From a virus, in the IMG/VR virus record IMGVR_UViG_3300031951_000034, positions 62,001 through 126,000 of that record: DNA of 64,000 nucleotides. One strand, written 5' to 3'. This document shows positions 51,463 to 60,834 of the stretch, one piece after another. Numbering within the stretch: position 1 is the stretch's first letter; each line of letters begins with the position of its first letter. The notes under the pieces were generated by a model that saw only the letters and a program-made list of their open reading frames with translations, was not told where the DNA came from and ran no database searches. The position numbers and the translations under genes are program-made.

Positions 51463-52446
51463 ATGAATAAATTAAAGATATTTGATGAACAAATTTCAAG
51501 AAAACCGAATCTTTACCCATGGACAGATAAATTTATAGAAGCCATGCATAATGGGTTTTGGACAGACAAAGAATTTAATTTTAAATCTGATGTTCAAGAT
51601 TTTGCTGTAAAATTAACCGAGCAAGAAAAACAGATTGTAATACGTACCCTGTCTGCAATAGGTCAAATAGAGGTCGCTGTAAAAACATTTTGGGCGAAAC
51701 TCGGTGAAAATTTACCACACCCATCACTATCTGATTTGGGATATGTAATGGCTAATGTAGAGGTTATACATAATAATGCCTATGAAAGACTTATTTCAGT
51801 GTTAGGCCTTGAAGATGTATTTGAGGAGAACCTAAAACTGGAATGGATCCAGGGAAGAGTTAAATACTTGAAAAAGTATACACATAGATTCTATAAAGAT
51901 AGTAAAAAACAATATTTATATGCTCTTATATTATTTACATTATTTGTAGAAAACGTTTCACTATTCTCTCAGTTTTATGTAATAAACTGGTTTTCCACCT
52001 TCAAAAATGTGTTGAAGGATACAGACCAGCAAGTAAAGTACACTAGAAATGAAGAAAATATTCATGCGTTGGTTGGCATACAAATAATTAATACTATAAA
52101 GAAAGAGTATCCAGAAATTTTTGACAAAGACTTAGAGGATAAAATATTGGAAGAAGCTCAAGAAGCTTTTGTTTCAGAGTCAAAAATAATAGATTGGATG
52201 GTTAATGGAATAAATGAAAACGGTTTGTCTGCAGACATATTAAAAGAATTTATTAAGAATAGGATTAATAATTCCTTGAATCAAATAGGTTTAAAATCCG
52301 TATTCGAAATAGATAAAGAAAAAATTTCTACAACTGTTTGGTTTGACGAACAGCTATTAGCAAACAACATGACAGACTTTTTTCATTCAAGGCCTGTTGA
52401 CTATTCTAAAAAGTCACAATCATTCTCAGAGGATGATTTATTTTAA
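51463..52446 (+). CDS. nrdB: ribonucleotide reductase small subunit
   Basis: 327 aa class I radical subunit. Di-iron-type helices show E-x2-H patterns: VEVIHNNAY and ENIHALVG, and FVENVSLFSQF. It works with the large subunit encoded 250 bases downstream. Only a 76-aa gene separates the two. Confidence 0.9.
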   Translation: MNKLKIFDEQISRKPNLYPWTDKFIEAMHNGFWTDKEFNFKSDVQDFAVKLTEQEKQIVIRTLSAIGQIEVAVKTFWAKLGENLPHPSLSDLGYVMANVEVIHNNAYERLISVLGLEDVFEENLKLEWIQGRVKYLKKYTHRFYKDSKKQYLYALILFTLFVENVSLFSQFYVINWFSTFKNVLKDTDQQVKYTRNEENIHALVGIQIINTIKKEYPEIFDKDLEDKILEEAQEAFVSESKIIDWMVNGINENGLSADILKEFIKNRINNSLNQIGLKSVFEIDKEKISTTVWFDEQLLANNMTDFFHSRPVDYSKKSQSFSEDDLF

Positions 52447-52461
52447 ACAAACAAACACGAG

Positions 52462-52692
52462 ATGACAGTCAGAGATCTAATAAGCAAATTATCCAAAGAG
52501 GATCCTGATTTGCCTGTAGTAGTTGAAGCAAATGAGGCTACATACGATTTGCTTGAATCAATCAGGGAAATAAATATAAGAAAAAATAAACAACAGTGCT
52601 ATTTAATTTGGGATGGAGAGTTTTGTGAAACCGAAAACGACGAAGCAGGTACACAAAAAGCTCTTTTCCTTTGCAGAAAGATGCTGTATTAA
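52462..52692 (+). CDS. hypothetical protein, 76 aa
   Basis: Begins MTVRDLISKLSKEDPDLPVVVEAN, a small phage pattern I have seen often but cannot name. Lies between the two ribonucleotide reductase genes. Confidence 0.6.
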   Translation: MTVRDLISKLSKEDPDLPVVVEANEATYDLLESIREINIRKNKQQCYLIWDGEFCETENDEAGTQKALFLCRKMLY

Positions 52693-52707
52693 CTACAAAA
52701 AATTAAA

Positions 52708-54405
52708 ATGAATAAAGACTGTTATTGGCTAAATAAAGACTCTAGAAAATTCCTTGAAAGAGGTTATTTAATCGAAGGAGAATCCGCTGAGGAACGCATA
52801 AATGATATATGTAAGGCTGCTGCGGGGATCTTGAGAAATCACAAAATATTAATCAAAGACAAAGTAGATAAAACTTTGTTAAACAATTTTGAGGAAAAAT
52901 TTAGTGACTATCTATATAGGGGTTTTTACTCACTAAGTTCGCCCATTTGGGCGAACTTCGGTAGGGAGAGGGGATTACCTATTAGCTGCTTCGGCAGCTT
53001 CATCCCGGATAGTATGGAAGGTATAATGTATAAACTTGCTGAAGTAGGTATGATGACCAAGTACGGTGGAGGTACCTCTGCTTTCTTTGGTGATCTTAGG
53101 GGCAGGGGTGATTCTATCTCCTCTGGAGGAGAATCTACGGGTTCTGTGCATTTTATGGAGTTGTACAATAAACTGATGAACGTTGTTTCCCAGGGTAATG
53201 TACGGCGTGGTTCATTTGCTGCTTATCTCCCCATTGACCACAAAGACATAAATGAGTTCCTTCAAATTAGAGACGAGGGACATGAAATTCAGCAAATGTC
53301 TTTTGGTGTTTGCGTTAGTGACGCCTGGATGGAACAGATGATAAACGGAGACAAAGAGAAAAGAAAGGTATGGGGAAAAGTAATTCAAAAGAGATTTGAA
53401 ACTGGTTATCCATATATTTTCTTCTCAGACAATGCAAATAATAATGCACCAAATATCTATGCAGAAACTGGGCATAAAATATATGCTAGTAACTTGTGTT
53501 CAGAGATAATGCTATCTAGCTCAATGAACGAATCATTCGTGTGTAATCTCTCATCGATAAATCTTGAGAGATGGGATGAATTAGTTCAAACCGACGCTAT
53601 TGAATTACTGGTAGTATTTCTTGATGCGGTGATGCAAGAGTTTATCCTAAAAACCAACGGCAACACATTTATGCAACATGCACATGCATTTGCAGTTAAT
53701 CAGCGTGCACTTGGGATAGGAGTACTTGGTTGGCATTCATACCTGCAATTAAATTTGACTCCATTCGAGAGCATGGAGGCAAAACTTAAGAACGCAGAGA
53801 TATGGAAAATTATTAGGACAAGGTGTGACTCTGCTACCCAGAATTTAGCCGAGATCTTCGGCAGAGCACCCATTTACAATGGTTCAAAAGAGTCTAGGCG
53901 CAATACTACAACATTGGCGGTAGCACCCACTACAAGCTCTAGTTTTATATTGGGTCAAGTGTCTCCAAGCATTGAACCACTCAGTAGCAATTATTTTGTA
54001 AAAGATCTAGCTAAAGGTAAATTTACTTATAAAAATCCTTACCTGAAAAAGTTACTCAAATCGATTGGACAAGACACGGACGATACATGGTCGTCCATTC
54101 TGGTCAATGGTGGGTCTGTGCAACATTTGTCATTCTTGCCCCAAGAAGAGAAAGATGTATTTAAGACATTCGAGGAGATATCTCAGCTAGAGATAGTTAA
54201 TCAAGCCATCCAGCGACAAAAATATATTGATCAAGGACAGTCATTAAACTTAATGATTCCGTCTAACACAAAACCTAAAGATGTGAATGAGTTGTTGATT
54301 CATGGATGGAAGAATGGTATAAAAGCTTTCTACTATCAGAGAAGCTCTAATCCATCACAGAAGTTAGCTAGATCAATATTGTCTTGTACATCCTGTGAGG
54401 CTTAA
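52708..54405 (+). CDS. nrdA: ribonucleotide reductase large subunit
   Basis: 565 aa. Radical-site features: PISCFGS, NLSSINLERWDEL, and the C-terminal CTSCEA redox pair. There is no N-terminal ATP-cone domain, so allosteric activity control by dATP is likely absent, which is common in phage enzymes. Makes dNTPs with the NrdB-like subunit. Confidence 0.92.
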   Translation: MNKDCYWLNKDSRKFLERGYLIEGESAEERINDICKAAAGILRNHKILIKDKVDKTLLNNFEEKFSDYLYRGFYSLSSPIWANFGRERGLPISCFGSFIPDSMEGIMYKLAEVGMMTKYGGGTSAFFGDLRGRGDSISSGGESTGSVHFMELYNKLMNVVSQGNVRRGSFAAYLPIDHKDINEFLQIRDEGHEIQQMSFGVCVSDAWMEQMINGDKEKRKVWGKVIQKRFETGYPYIFFSDNANNNAPNIYAETGHKIYASNLCSEIMLSSSMNESFVCNLSSINLERWDELVQTDAIELLVVFLDAVMQEFILKTNGNTFMQHAHAFAVNQRALGIGVLGWHSYLQLNLTPFESMEAKLKNAEIWKIIRTRCDSATQNLAEIFGRAPIYNGSKESRRNTTTLAVAPTTSSSFILGQVSPSIEPLSSNYFVKDLAKGKFTYKNPYLKKLLKSIGQDTDDTWSSILVNGGSVQHLSFLPQEEKDVFKTFEEISQLEIVNQAIQRQKYIDQGQSLNLMIPSNTKPKDVNELLIHGWKNGIKAFYYQRSSNPSQKLARSILSCTSCEA

Positions 54406-54424
54406 ACCAAACATATCAAAATCA

Positions 54425-54721
54425 ATGAAAGCTATATTAGAATTTGACCTGCCGGAAGATTCCAATGATCATGAATACGCTGTAAAAGGCATTGAAATGA
54501 GGATCTTGATCAGCGACCTCGAAAACGAAATACGCCAGAAATTAAAGTATGATGGAGGCGAATTTGCTGGACAGTGGCATGTTGAAGAGTATAAAGAAAA
54601 TGAGTCGGGGGAGTATGTCCCTGAAAGGGTGGCCAAAACTGCTTGTGACCACACTCTAGAAAAAGTGAGAGACTGGTTAACAAAAGAAAAGATAGAGAGA
54701 AACATACCGGAGTTAATCTAA
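54425..54721 (+). CDS. hypothetical protein, 98 aa
   Basis: ATG 54425 preferred to a GTG at 54395. The sequence FDLPEDSNDHEYAVKG and the helix LISDLENEIRQKLKYDG are shared by many phage proteins of unknown function. Confidence 0.6.
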   Translation: MKAILEFDLPEDSNDHEYAVKGIEMRILISDLENEIRQKLKYDGGEFAGQWHVEEYKENESGEYVPERVAKTACDHTLEKVRDWLTKEKIERNIPELI

Positions 54722-54724
54722 AAA

Positions 54725-54898
54725 ATGCTGTCATATATAAAGAACAAGTTACCATTTAAGGTTTCGCTAATAAGAAACCAAAATAAACGCTGGTATAAAC
54801 CGGTGTGCGTTAGATCTAGAATGCTCATGAATGGCAAATTGAAACCACAAGAATTTCATTGGATGGTATTCTCCATTCAATTGAAATATTTCAAGTAA
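54725..54898 (+). CDS. small basic protein, 57 aa
   Basis: ATG 54725 to TAA 54896. Begins MLSYIKNKLPFKV and is rich in Lys, Arg and aromatic residues. Not recognised; supported by continuity with neighbours. Confidence 0.4.
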   Translation: MLSYIKNKLPFKVSLIRNQNKRWYKPVCVRSRMLMNGKLKPQEFHWMVFSIQLKYFK

Positions 54899-54909
54899 AT
54901 TAAACAATT

Positions 54910-55056
54910 ATGAGTTTTATAAACATAACTAAATATTACCTCAGGAGATTTTTTATGCGATGTCTCCAGCTATGTCCATATTGCTTATCAAGAGTGAATG
55001 GAACTAGGAGTAGGACATATATTTGTCCGTTTTGTAACTATAGATCTAACTTATAA
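54910..55056 (+). CDS. small zinc-ribbon protein, 48 aa
   Basis: Two CxxC pairs, CPYC and CPFC, separated by 17 residues, with basic spacers. This is a mini zinc ribbon that may bind nucleic acid. A terminator follows within 20 bases. Confidence 0.5.
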   Translation: MSFINITKYYLRRFFMRCLQLCPYCLSRVNGTRSRTYICPFCNYRSNL

Positions 55057-55074
55057 AATAATATACTTATTATA

Positions 55075-55110
55075 TGGGGTAATGAGTTAATTCTCATTGC
55101 CCCATTTTTT
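55075..55110 (+). terminator. rho-independent terminator
   Basis: TGGGGTAATGAG / CTCATTGCCCCA (55075-55086, 55093-55104; one T-G pair) followed by T6. Confidence 0.92.
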
Positions 55111-55185
55111 GTTACAAATATGTGTACATATTTTTAACAAAAAAAATCGCAGGTAAACCTCAACTAACAACAACACAACCACACT

Positions 55186-56145
55186 ATGCAGCTTGAGCTA
55201 GACCAACAATCCAACGTCAAATTAGTTTCAGTAACTCAACCACTAGTAAAAAATATTGGGACCCCAGAGGAACTAATTGTTTATTGTGCTAGAGTGTCAA
55301 ATCCATCTAATCAATTTAATAAAGAGACATCTGGTAAACTATTGAACTACTGCATAGATCACGGTCATTGGTCACCATTTGAAATGGCCTCGATGACTGT
55401 TGAAATAACGACATCTAGGGCAATAGCAGCACAGATACTTAGACACAGAAGTTTTAGCTTCCAGGAATTCTCTCAGAGATATGCTGGAGTCACTGGTACC
55501 CAAGAATTAAATTGGAGAGCTCAGGGTAAAACCAATAGACAGGTTGGTGACGAAGAGATTGAATTATCTGATCAGCTAAAAGAAAAGATATACCTATCAC
55601 AACGTCTGTCCCTTGACGTATACCAAAATTTAATTGAGGAAGGTGTTGCAAGAGAGTGCGCCAGAATGATTCTACCACTAAACACAACTACTACTCTGTA
55701 TATGTCTGGCACTGTTAGATCATGGATTCATTATCTTGATCTTAGGTTGGATGAGGTAACTCAAGCCGAACATCGAATCATAGCCCAAAAGATAAAAGAC
55801 ATATTTATTGGTGAGTTCCCAATTATATCTAATGCATTAAATTTTCAATGTATAGACTGTTCCAGTGTAAATTTAAACGAATTGCACGAGCAAATAATTA
55901 GTAATTCATACGTTGCAGATCAAATGTGGAGTACAAACTGTACAGACTTTAAAATAACTGAACTCAAAAGACATAGCCTTGACGAATATTATTTTGAAAT
56001 AAAGGGAGAACCTATAAATGATTTGACGGATCTTGGCTCAACAATCGCTGGAGTAATTAAAATTATTGATGGTGAGTATAAAGTAGACTACTGCGAAGTT
56101 AACAAAATAGGAGAATACAAAAGATTAGCTTATGAAAATTATTAA
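55186..56145 (+). CDS. thyX: flavin-dependent thymidylate synthase
   Basis: 319 aa. The ThyX signature RHR-x2-S-x4-S-x-R is exact in RHRSFSFQEFSQR (from residue 86). The C-terminal 80 residues extend beyond the usual fold. It makes dTMP from dUMP using FAD and folate, and complements the ribonucleotide reductase nearby. Confidence 0.92.
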   Translation: MQLELDQQSNVKLVSVTQPLVKNIGTPEELIVYCARVSNPSNQFNKETSGKLLNYCIDHGHWSPFEMASMTVEITTSRAIAAQILRHRSFSFQEFSQRYAGVTGTQELNWRAQGKTNRQVGDEEIELSDQLKEKIYLSQRLSLDVYQNLIEEGVARECARMILPLNTTTTLYMSGTVRSWIHYLDLRLDEVTQAEHRIIAQKIKDIFIGEFPIISNALNFQCIDCSSVNLNELHEQIISNSYVADQMWSTNCTDFKITELKRHSLDEYYFEIKGEPINDLTDLGSTIAGVIKIIDGEYKVDYCEVNKIGEYKRLAYENY

Positions 56146-56485
56146 AAAGCCATATCAACCTGAAGAAAATGAATATATAAATGATTTCACAGGCGAGTCA
56201 TTTGCGGCTTTCGGTCCAGACTGTACACTAAAAATCAGTTTTGGTTATGGGTCAGAGTTTGATGGCGCAAAAATTCAATTGGATTTAAGCGACAAAGAAA
56301 TTAAGCCAATTCTAGAAATGATTAGGGAAAAATTATGTGATCAAACTAAAAAACACATAGAACAGAAATTAAATGAAACAGAAAACAACTACGATGACGC
56401 AATGCAAACTAGAGATTGGAGTGCTTGCGATTTAGTGGGTAACTGTATGTCATTGTATAGATTTTTATTATCTAAAAATGAATAA
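56132..56485 (+). CDS. hypothetical protein, 117 aa
   Basis: A small alpha/beta protein overlapping ThyX by 14 bases. Includes FTGESFAAFGPDC and a helix KEIKPILEMIREKL. Not recognised. Confidence 0.55.
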   Translation: MKIIKKPYQPEENEYINDFTGESFAAFGPDCTLKISFGYGSEFDGAKIQLDLSDKEIKPILEMIREKLCDQTKKHIEQKLNETENNYDDAMQTRDWSACDLVGNCMSLYRFLLSKNE

Positions 56486-56660
56486 AATAGATGAAATTGT
56501 GGAAATGCTTCGCGTGAGAGGTGAAAATCAAGAATACATTATCTCATATCTGACGAAGATTATTAGAGGCCTTGAGGCTGTAGTACCAAATCCTGTTAAG
56601 GGGTATCTAGAGGTCACAATCCACAACATGACCCCAGTTAAACATAAGACAGAAACATAA
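56478..56660 (+). CDS. hypothetical protein, 60 aa
   Basis: A short helical peptide MNKIDEIVEMLRVRGENQEYIISYL with a beta-rich end. Overlaps its upstream neighbour by 8 bases. Not recognised. Confidence 0.5.
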   Translation: MNKIDEIVEMLRVRGENQEYIISYLTKIIRGLEAVVPNPVKGYLEVTIHNMTPVKHKTET

Positions 56661-57179
56661 ATGAATATATTTGTAATAGATTTAGACCCTCGCACAGCAG
56701 CTAGGCATTTAGTTGACAAACACATATCGAAAATGGTTACTGAAACGGCTCAAATCTTGTCTAACTGTTTTACGTTAGACAGGATGGCCATGAGTGACTG
56801 TCCACGAAACCAAAAAGGCGAAGCAAGAAAACATTCATATCCACACCATCCATGTTGTAAATGGGCACCACAGTCCAGAGACAACATGAGGTGGTTAGTG
56901 GAGCACGCAAGGGAAATGGATATAGAGAGAATGTGGAGATTTGGTAAAGTAGAAACGCATTTCTCAATGAGCTTCATCAACTGGGCTTCTCAAAACTTGT
57001 CCAGTTCTATAGCACCTGAGAGTGGGCTAACCGAGTTCGCGCAGGCGATGCCAGAGGAGTATAAAAGTGATAATGCGGTAGACGCATATAGATCTTATTA
57101 TGCTTTTGGCAAAACTCATTTACATAAATGGACAAGAAACAAACCGAGTTGGATAGAGGAGATAATAAATGGATACTAA
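56661..57179 (+). CDS. pyrimidine-dimer DNA glycosylase-like protein
   Basis: 172 aa. The pattern MNIFVIDLDPRTAARHLVDKH, KMVTETAQIL, HPCCKW and NMRWLVEHA is that of the phage family related to T4 endonuclease V (Pyr_excise-type). It may act in DNA repair, but the family is often annotated only by similarity. Overlaps the next gene by 11 bases. Confidence 0.65.
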   Translation: MNIFVIDLDPRTAARHLVDKHISKMVTETAQILSNCFTLDRMAMSDCPRNQKGEARKHSYPHHPCCKWAPQSRDNMRWLVEHAREMDIERMWRFGKVETHFSMSFINWASQNLSSSIAPESGLTEFAQAMPEEYKSDNAVDAYRSYYAFGKTHLHKWTRNKPSWIEEIINGY

Positions 57180-57648
57180 TCTAGAAAAACAATTATTGGA
57201 TAAATACCCTAAAATATTAAGAGATATGGGGGGAGATCCTAGAGTAACCTGTATGGCGTTTGGCATTGAGTGCGACAATGGATGGTATTCAATATTAGAT
57301 AAATGCATGGAAAAACTTCAATATTTCTGTGATATTTGTGCAAAAGTTAACAGCCCTGTACAGGTTGTCGCAGATCAAATAAAAGAGAAGTTTGGAACAC
57401 TTCAATTTTATTTTAGCGTAGAAGGTGAAGTAGAAGATTACCAACTTCAGTACTCAATTATTGAAAATATAATAGATAATGCTCAACTTGAATCTAGGTA
57501 CACCTGCGAAATAACTGGAGATAGCGGAGCATTATGTAAAAAGGGGAGGTGGCTTAAAACATTATGTAGGCAAAATGCCAAGCATCATGGTTATGTTGCT
57601 GCTGACCCAGAGCTACAAAAATACTGGGACTCTAAAGATAAGACATAA
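57169..57648 (+). CDS. hypothetical protein, 159 aa
   Basis: The motif AFGIECDNGWYSILDKC, QIKEKFGTLQFYF and the Cys pair CEITG...CKKGRWLKTLC match a frequent phage family of unknown function. Two Cys clusters could bind zinc. Confidence 0.62.
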   Translation: MDTNLEKQLLDKYPKILRDMGGDPRVTCMAFGIECDNGWYSILDKCMEKLQYFCDICAKVNSPVQVVADQIKEKFGTLQFYFSVEGEVEDYQLQYSIIENIIDNAQLESRYTCEITGDSGALCKKGRWLKTLCRQNAKHHGYVAADPELQKYWDSKDKT

Positions 57649-57652
57649 TTAT

Positions 57653-57970
57653 ATGAGCAATGAAGACATAGAAGAATACGCTTTCTATGAAAGCGGTTTA
57701 TCTGCACACGGTTGCCTAGAAAAACTAGACCAGTACACCCTAGATGCAATCACTGAATATGGTAGGATTATTCAGAGAATGCACCTAGAGAAAATTAAAA
57801 GTGGTTTTCAAGGTTGTTGTTATGCGTGCGAAGTTGTAGGCATAACCAATCAAGAACTTGAAGCTAAAATCAAAAAGATGGAAGATTCTATAGAAAAATT
57901 AGGACAAACCATTCAAATTATAGACGAGTTAATTAAATTATACAAAAAAGATGGAAATCAAACTTCTTAG
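57653..57970 (+). CDS. hypothetical protein, 105 aa
   Basis: ATG 57653 chosen; the frame continues upstream into the previous gene. Its centre has CCYACEVVG and the C-terminus is a coiled-coil-like helix. Not recognised. Overlaps the next gene. Confidence 0.5.
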   Translation: MSNEDIEEYAFYESGLSAHGCLEKLDQYTLDAITEYGRIIQRMHLEKIKSGFQGCCYACEVVGITNQELEAKIKKMEDSIEKLGQTIQIIDELIKLYKKDGNQTS

Positions 57971-58478
57971 AAATCAGATAAATAGTATACTTACCTTTGC
58001 TGTAAGGGATGAAGATAAAAAAGAATATCTAGTAACTATTGGTAAAATAAATAACATTAGAAATATCGAATCAGTTACTTTTAGAGGGGTCCAGCTCGAT
58101 CAGTCTAATGAACAAGAGGATTATATTAGAAATAAAATACTTCAGGCTGTAGAAGTTGAAATAGATAAAATACAATCTAACCTTGATATATCTTTGGGTG
58201 ATATGCCCGAAGAAAAAGCAGAAGATAAATCTTTCTATGAAGACTTAAAAAATTTTAAAGAAAAGTATCCAGAGTGCTATATAGAATGCTGGACACCTGA
58301 AGATTATTCTTCAATCAAGCATGACCTGGAAAACGAGAATATAGATTATCCTGAGACTAATTGGTCAGATGAATTATGGATAAATGTATCGAACAAACTG
58401 GATCATGATTTTGACGCTAATAATGGTACAAATTGGGATAGGTTGAAATATGTAATTCAAAACTTAACAGCAAAATAA
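57951..58478 (+). CDS. hypothetical protein, 175 aa
   Basis: An alpha/beta protein; a C-terminal acidic, Trp-containing part has WTPEDYSS and a W-N-V repeat. Not recognised. Confidence 0.5.
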   Translation: MEIKLLRNQINSILTFAVRDEDKKEYLVTIGKINNIRNIESVTFRGVQLDQSNEQEDYIRNKILQAVEVEIDKIQSNLDISLGDMPEEKAEDKSFYEDLKNFKEKYPECYIECWTPEDYSSIKHDLENENIDYPETNWSDELWINVSNKLDHDFDANNGTNWDRLKYVIQNLTAK

Positions 58479-58482
58479 GCAT

Positions 58483-58677
58483 ATGATTATAATAAGAAAA
58501 TCTCCAATAAGTAAATTGGAGAATTCAATGGATCTGGACATAACAGAGGAACAGATCCAAAAATGGCAGCAAGGGGAACTAATTCAAAATGCATTCCCCA
58601 ATTTAACAGCCAGTGAGAGAGAATTCATTAAAACTGGGATAACAGACTTAGAGTGGGAAATGATGTTTAAAAATTAG
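58483..58677 (+). CDS. hypothetical protein, 64 aa
   Basis: A small acidic protein with ITEEQIQKWQQGELIQNAFPNLTASEREFIKTGI. This fits a recurrent phage pattern (Q-x-A-x-P-x-L-x2-x2-R-E-F) with unknown role. Confidence 0.6.
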   Translation: MIIIRKSPISKLENSMDLDITEEQIQKWQQGELIQNAFPNLTASEREFIKTGITDLEWEMMFKN

Positions 58678-58681
58678 TTTT

Positions 58682-58954
58682 ATGATAACTCATAGCTACA
58701 AAAAGAATGGAATAAAAAGTGAATTTGTAGATAGATATTATCTTTTTGATATAAATTCTATTAAGGATGAAGAAGATATATTAGACTTTGGAAAACTTGA
58801 GGGGAAATATAAAGAAATTATGTCTCGATATCATAATCTCTCTATTGATGAAAAAAAAAGACAATATCAAAAAAAGAAAATCGTTCGCAGGATAATAAAG
58901 CTAGAGAGAGAAAACGACCCAGATCCTGATTTAGAAATATTAGGGGATTGGTAA
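58682..58954 (+). CDS. hypothetical protein, 90 aa
   Basis: Lysine- and glutamate-rich, mostly helical, with DDPDPDLEILGDW-like acidic end. Not recognised. Confidence 0.45.
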   Translation: MITHSYKKNGIKSEFVDRYYLFDINSIKDEEDILDFGKLEGKYKEIMSRYHNLSIDEKKRQYQKKKIVRRIIKLERENDPDPDLEILGDW

Positions 58955-58998
58955 AAAATTATTGATTTTATTTCTTAATCCTATAATTAAATCCCCCT

Positions 58999-59385
58999 AT
59001 GAATAAAATAAAATATAGAGCATGGAACAATGAAACAAATACATATAAAAACAACGTCTTTCTCTCGGATGACGGGCTTAACCTTATGTATTTTGAAGAT
59101 GCAAAAATTTTTGTGTCCCCATTGTTAACCGAAACATACACAATAGAGCAATACAGCGGATTCGATGATAAATCTGGGGTACCTATATTTGAGAACGATA
59201 TTATAAACTTAAAATACCATTACGCCGATGGTACAGATGACATTGAAGATGTAACTAAAAAGGTAATATTTAACAATGGATCATTTTCATTCGATAATGG
59301 AACTATGCTTGAGTTTAAGTTAAAACCATTTAGCTCTATGGAGGTCATTGGAAACATTAATCAAAATCCACAACTACTTAATTAA
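58999..59385 (+). CDS. YopX-like protein
   Basis: 128 aa. The family pattern YRAWNNETN at the start, the middle IEQYSGFDDKSGVPIFENDIINL and the end FSSMEVIGNINQNPQLL is that of YopX phage proteins. The function is not established. Confidence 0.82.
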   Translation: MNKIKYRAWNNETNTYKNNVFLSDDGLNLMYFEDAKIFVSPLLTETYTIEQYSGFDDKSGVPIFENDIINLKYHYADGTDDIEDVTKKVIFNNGSFSFDNGTMLEFKLKPFSSMEVIGNINQNPQLLN

Positions 59386-59480
59386 TGGAATATTTTTTTA
59401 AGACTATTTTAGCTGTTACTTTCTTTAGTACAGCAATTGCGGTAGTAATTGCCGCCTACATAACAAGCAAGAAAAAATGA
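59385..59480 (+). CDS. single-span membrane peptide, 31 aa
   Basis: One transmembrane helix (FFKTILAVTFFSTAIAVVIAAYI) and a KKK end. It starts on the last base of the YopX-like stop and overlaps the MazG gene by 4 bases. Confidence 0.5.
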   Translation: MEYFFKTILAVTFFSTAIAVVIAAYITSKKK

Positions 59481-59809
59481 ACATACAATATACATTCGAC
59501 TCATACCAAGAAGAGGCATCTAAAACGGCCATATATAAAAATAAACTAATCTATCCAGTACTGGGATTAACAGGAGAAGCAGGAGAGGTAGCAAACAAAG
59601 TAAAGAAAATACTCAGAGACAAAGATGGTAAATTAGATATTGATGATAAAGATAGTATTTGCAAAGAATTAGGTGATGTACTGTGGTATTTAGCCGCATG
59701 TGCAACGGATCTTGGTCTAGATATGAATGATATTGCAGTAAAAAATCTAGAGAAATTAAACTCTAGGGCAGAACGAAACACAATTTCCGGTGACGGAGAC
59801 AACAGATAA
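59477..59809 (+). CDS. MazG-like nucleotide pyrophosphohydrolase
   Basis: 110 aa. MazG motif: LTGEAGEVANKVKK (E-x-x-E), then CKELGDVLWYLAA (E-x2-D). It hydrolyses nucleoside triphosphates and, in phages, may lower ppGpp or clean dNTP pools. Overlaps the next gene. Confidence 0.88.
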   Translation: MNIQYTFDSYQEEASKTAIYKNKLIYPVLGLTGEAGEVANKVKKILRDKDGKLDIDDKDSICKELGDVLWYLAACATDLGLDMNDIAVKNLEKLNSRAERNTISGDGDNR

Positions 59810-60105
59810 TGCAAAAAGACAAAATTACAATTAAGGATCTACGGCAAAACGGATTCAAAGTAAGGGTTCTTCACACAGACCCATATACGATTCCACATGC
59901 ATTCGACGTAAATGAAAAAGCTCTGGAGCTTTCTAAAATTGGAACATGTATAGAGATTAGGGATCCAGAAGGGGTAGAACATAGAGGAGTAGCATTGTGC
60001 AGTAAAGCAGATAACTGGAACAGAAAACTTGGAAACAAGATTGCCCTAGGTAGAGCTTTAAAAACTGTGCCAGATGATTGGTTGAATAAAATTACCACAA
60101 AATAA
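59809..60105 (+). CDS. hypothetical protein, 98 aa
   Basis: Contains KVRVLHTDPYTI, TCIEIRDPEGVEHRGVALCSKADNWNRKLGNKIALGRAL. This resembles a frequent phage hypothetical family. Unknown function. Confidence 0.6.
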   Translation: MQKDKITIKDLRQNGFKVRVLHTDPYTIPHAFDVNEKALELSKIGTCIEIRDPEGVEHRGVALCSKADNWNRKLGNKIALGRALKTVPDDWLNKITTK

Positions 60106-60112
60106 AAAATAT

Positions 60113-60418
60113 ATGAATAAAAACATAAACAACAACAAAGAAACAATAGAACTCAAAAAACAATTAATTTCACTCACTCGTGAGAATAATATTCTTCGTG
60201 AACTTAATTCAGTAACGTCAGCCTTTGTAATTGGAGCAAATGTTTATGACGCTGCTGCAAGAGACATGATGTCCATAAAACAAAAGATAAATAAGTTCTA
60301 CGAGGAAGTAGATAACTCAGAAATTCGTACACAATCTTCTAAGATAACTAAAGTAAAGAAAGAGGCCGCAAAAAAGAAATCGGCTGTGGTAGCTAAAAAA
60401 AAGCAAACAATTAAATAA
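60113..60418 (+). CDS. hypothetical helical protein, 101 aa
   Basis: Asn/Lys-rich, with coiled-coil character (TIELKKQLISLTRENNIL) and a basic Lys-rich end. Could bind nucleic acid. Not recognised. Confidence 0.5.
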   Translation: MNKNINNNKETIELKKQLISLTRENNILRELNSVTSAFVIGANVYDAAARDMMSIKQKINKFYEEVDNSEIRTQSSKITKVKKEAAKKKSAVVAKKKQTIK

Positions 60419-60426
60419 AAATATAT

Positions 60427-60834
60427 ATGAGCGAAGAAACCAATACAGAAAAGACGGAAGACGAATCTGAAGTCCAGGAGCTAAATTATGATGTAATCAT
60501 TAAAAACAATCAACAAAAGACAGTGTTTCTTAATGTCTTTGAGATTGAAGTCACTGACAAAGAAACGGGGGTAATGACCCCATTAATTTACACTAGGTAT
60601 CATAATGAAAGTAGCGTGGTTCCTGGAATTCCTGAGGCGTTGCCAGCAAAATACAGCACTTCAGACCTTAACGGTAATTCTGAAGTCTATACTCCAGAGG
60701 ATAATTACAACATGCTTCTTTCTATAGAGACATCTATAAATCAATATGTTGAATTGAATAACGAGAAACTAAAACAAGGTGCTCTTGCTCTGGCAAACGC
60801 AGAGGACAATACAAAAAATGACAACGAAAACTGA
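60427..60834 (+). CDS. hypothetical protein, 135 aa
   Basis: Acidic N-terminus, a beta-rich centre (QKTVFLNVFEIEVTDKETGV), then a helix. Not recognised. Its stop overlaps the next gene by 17 bases. Confidence 0.5.
   Translation: MSEETNTEKTEDESEVQELNYDVIIKNNQQKTVFLNVFEIEVTDKETGVMTPLIYTRYHNESSVVPGIPEALPAKYSTSDLNGNSEVYTPEDNYNMLLSIETSINQYVELNNEKLKQGALALANAEDNTKNDNEN

Noticed and set aside
52708-54405. Truncated ribonucleotide reductase
   Set aside because: The short length is due to the missing ATP-cone domain; the active-site region and the C-terminal CTSCEA are intact.
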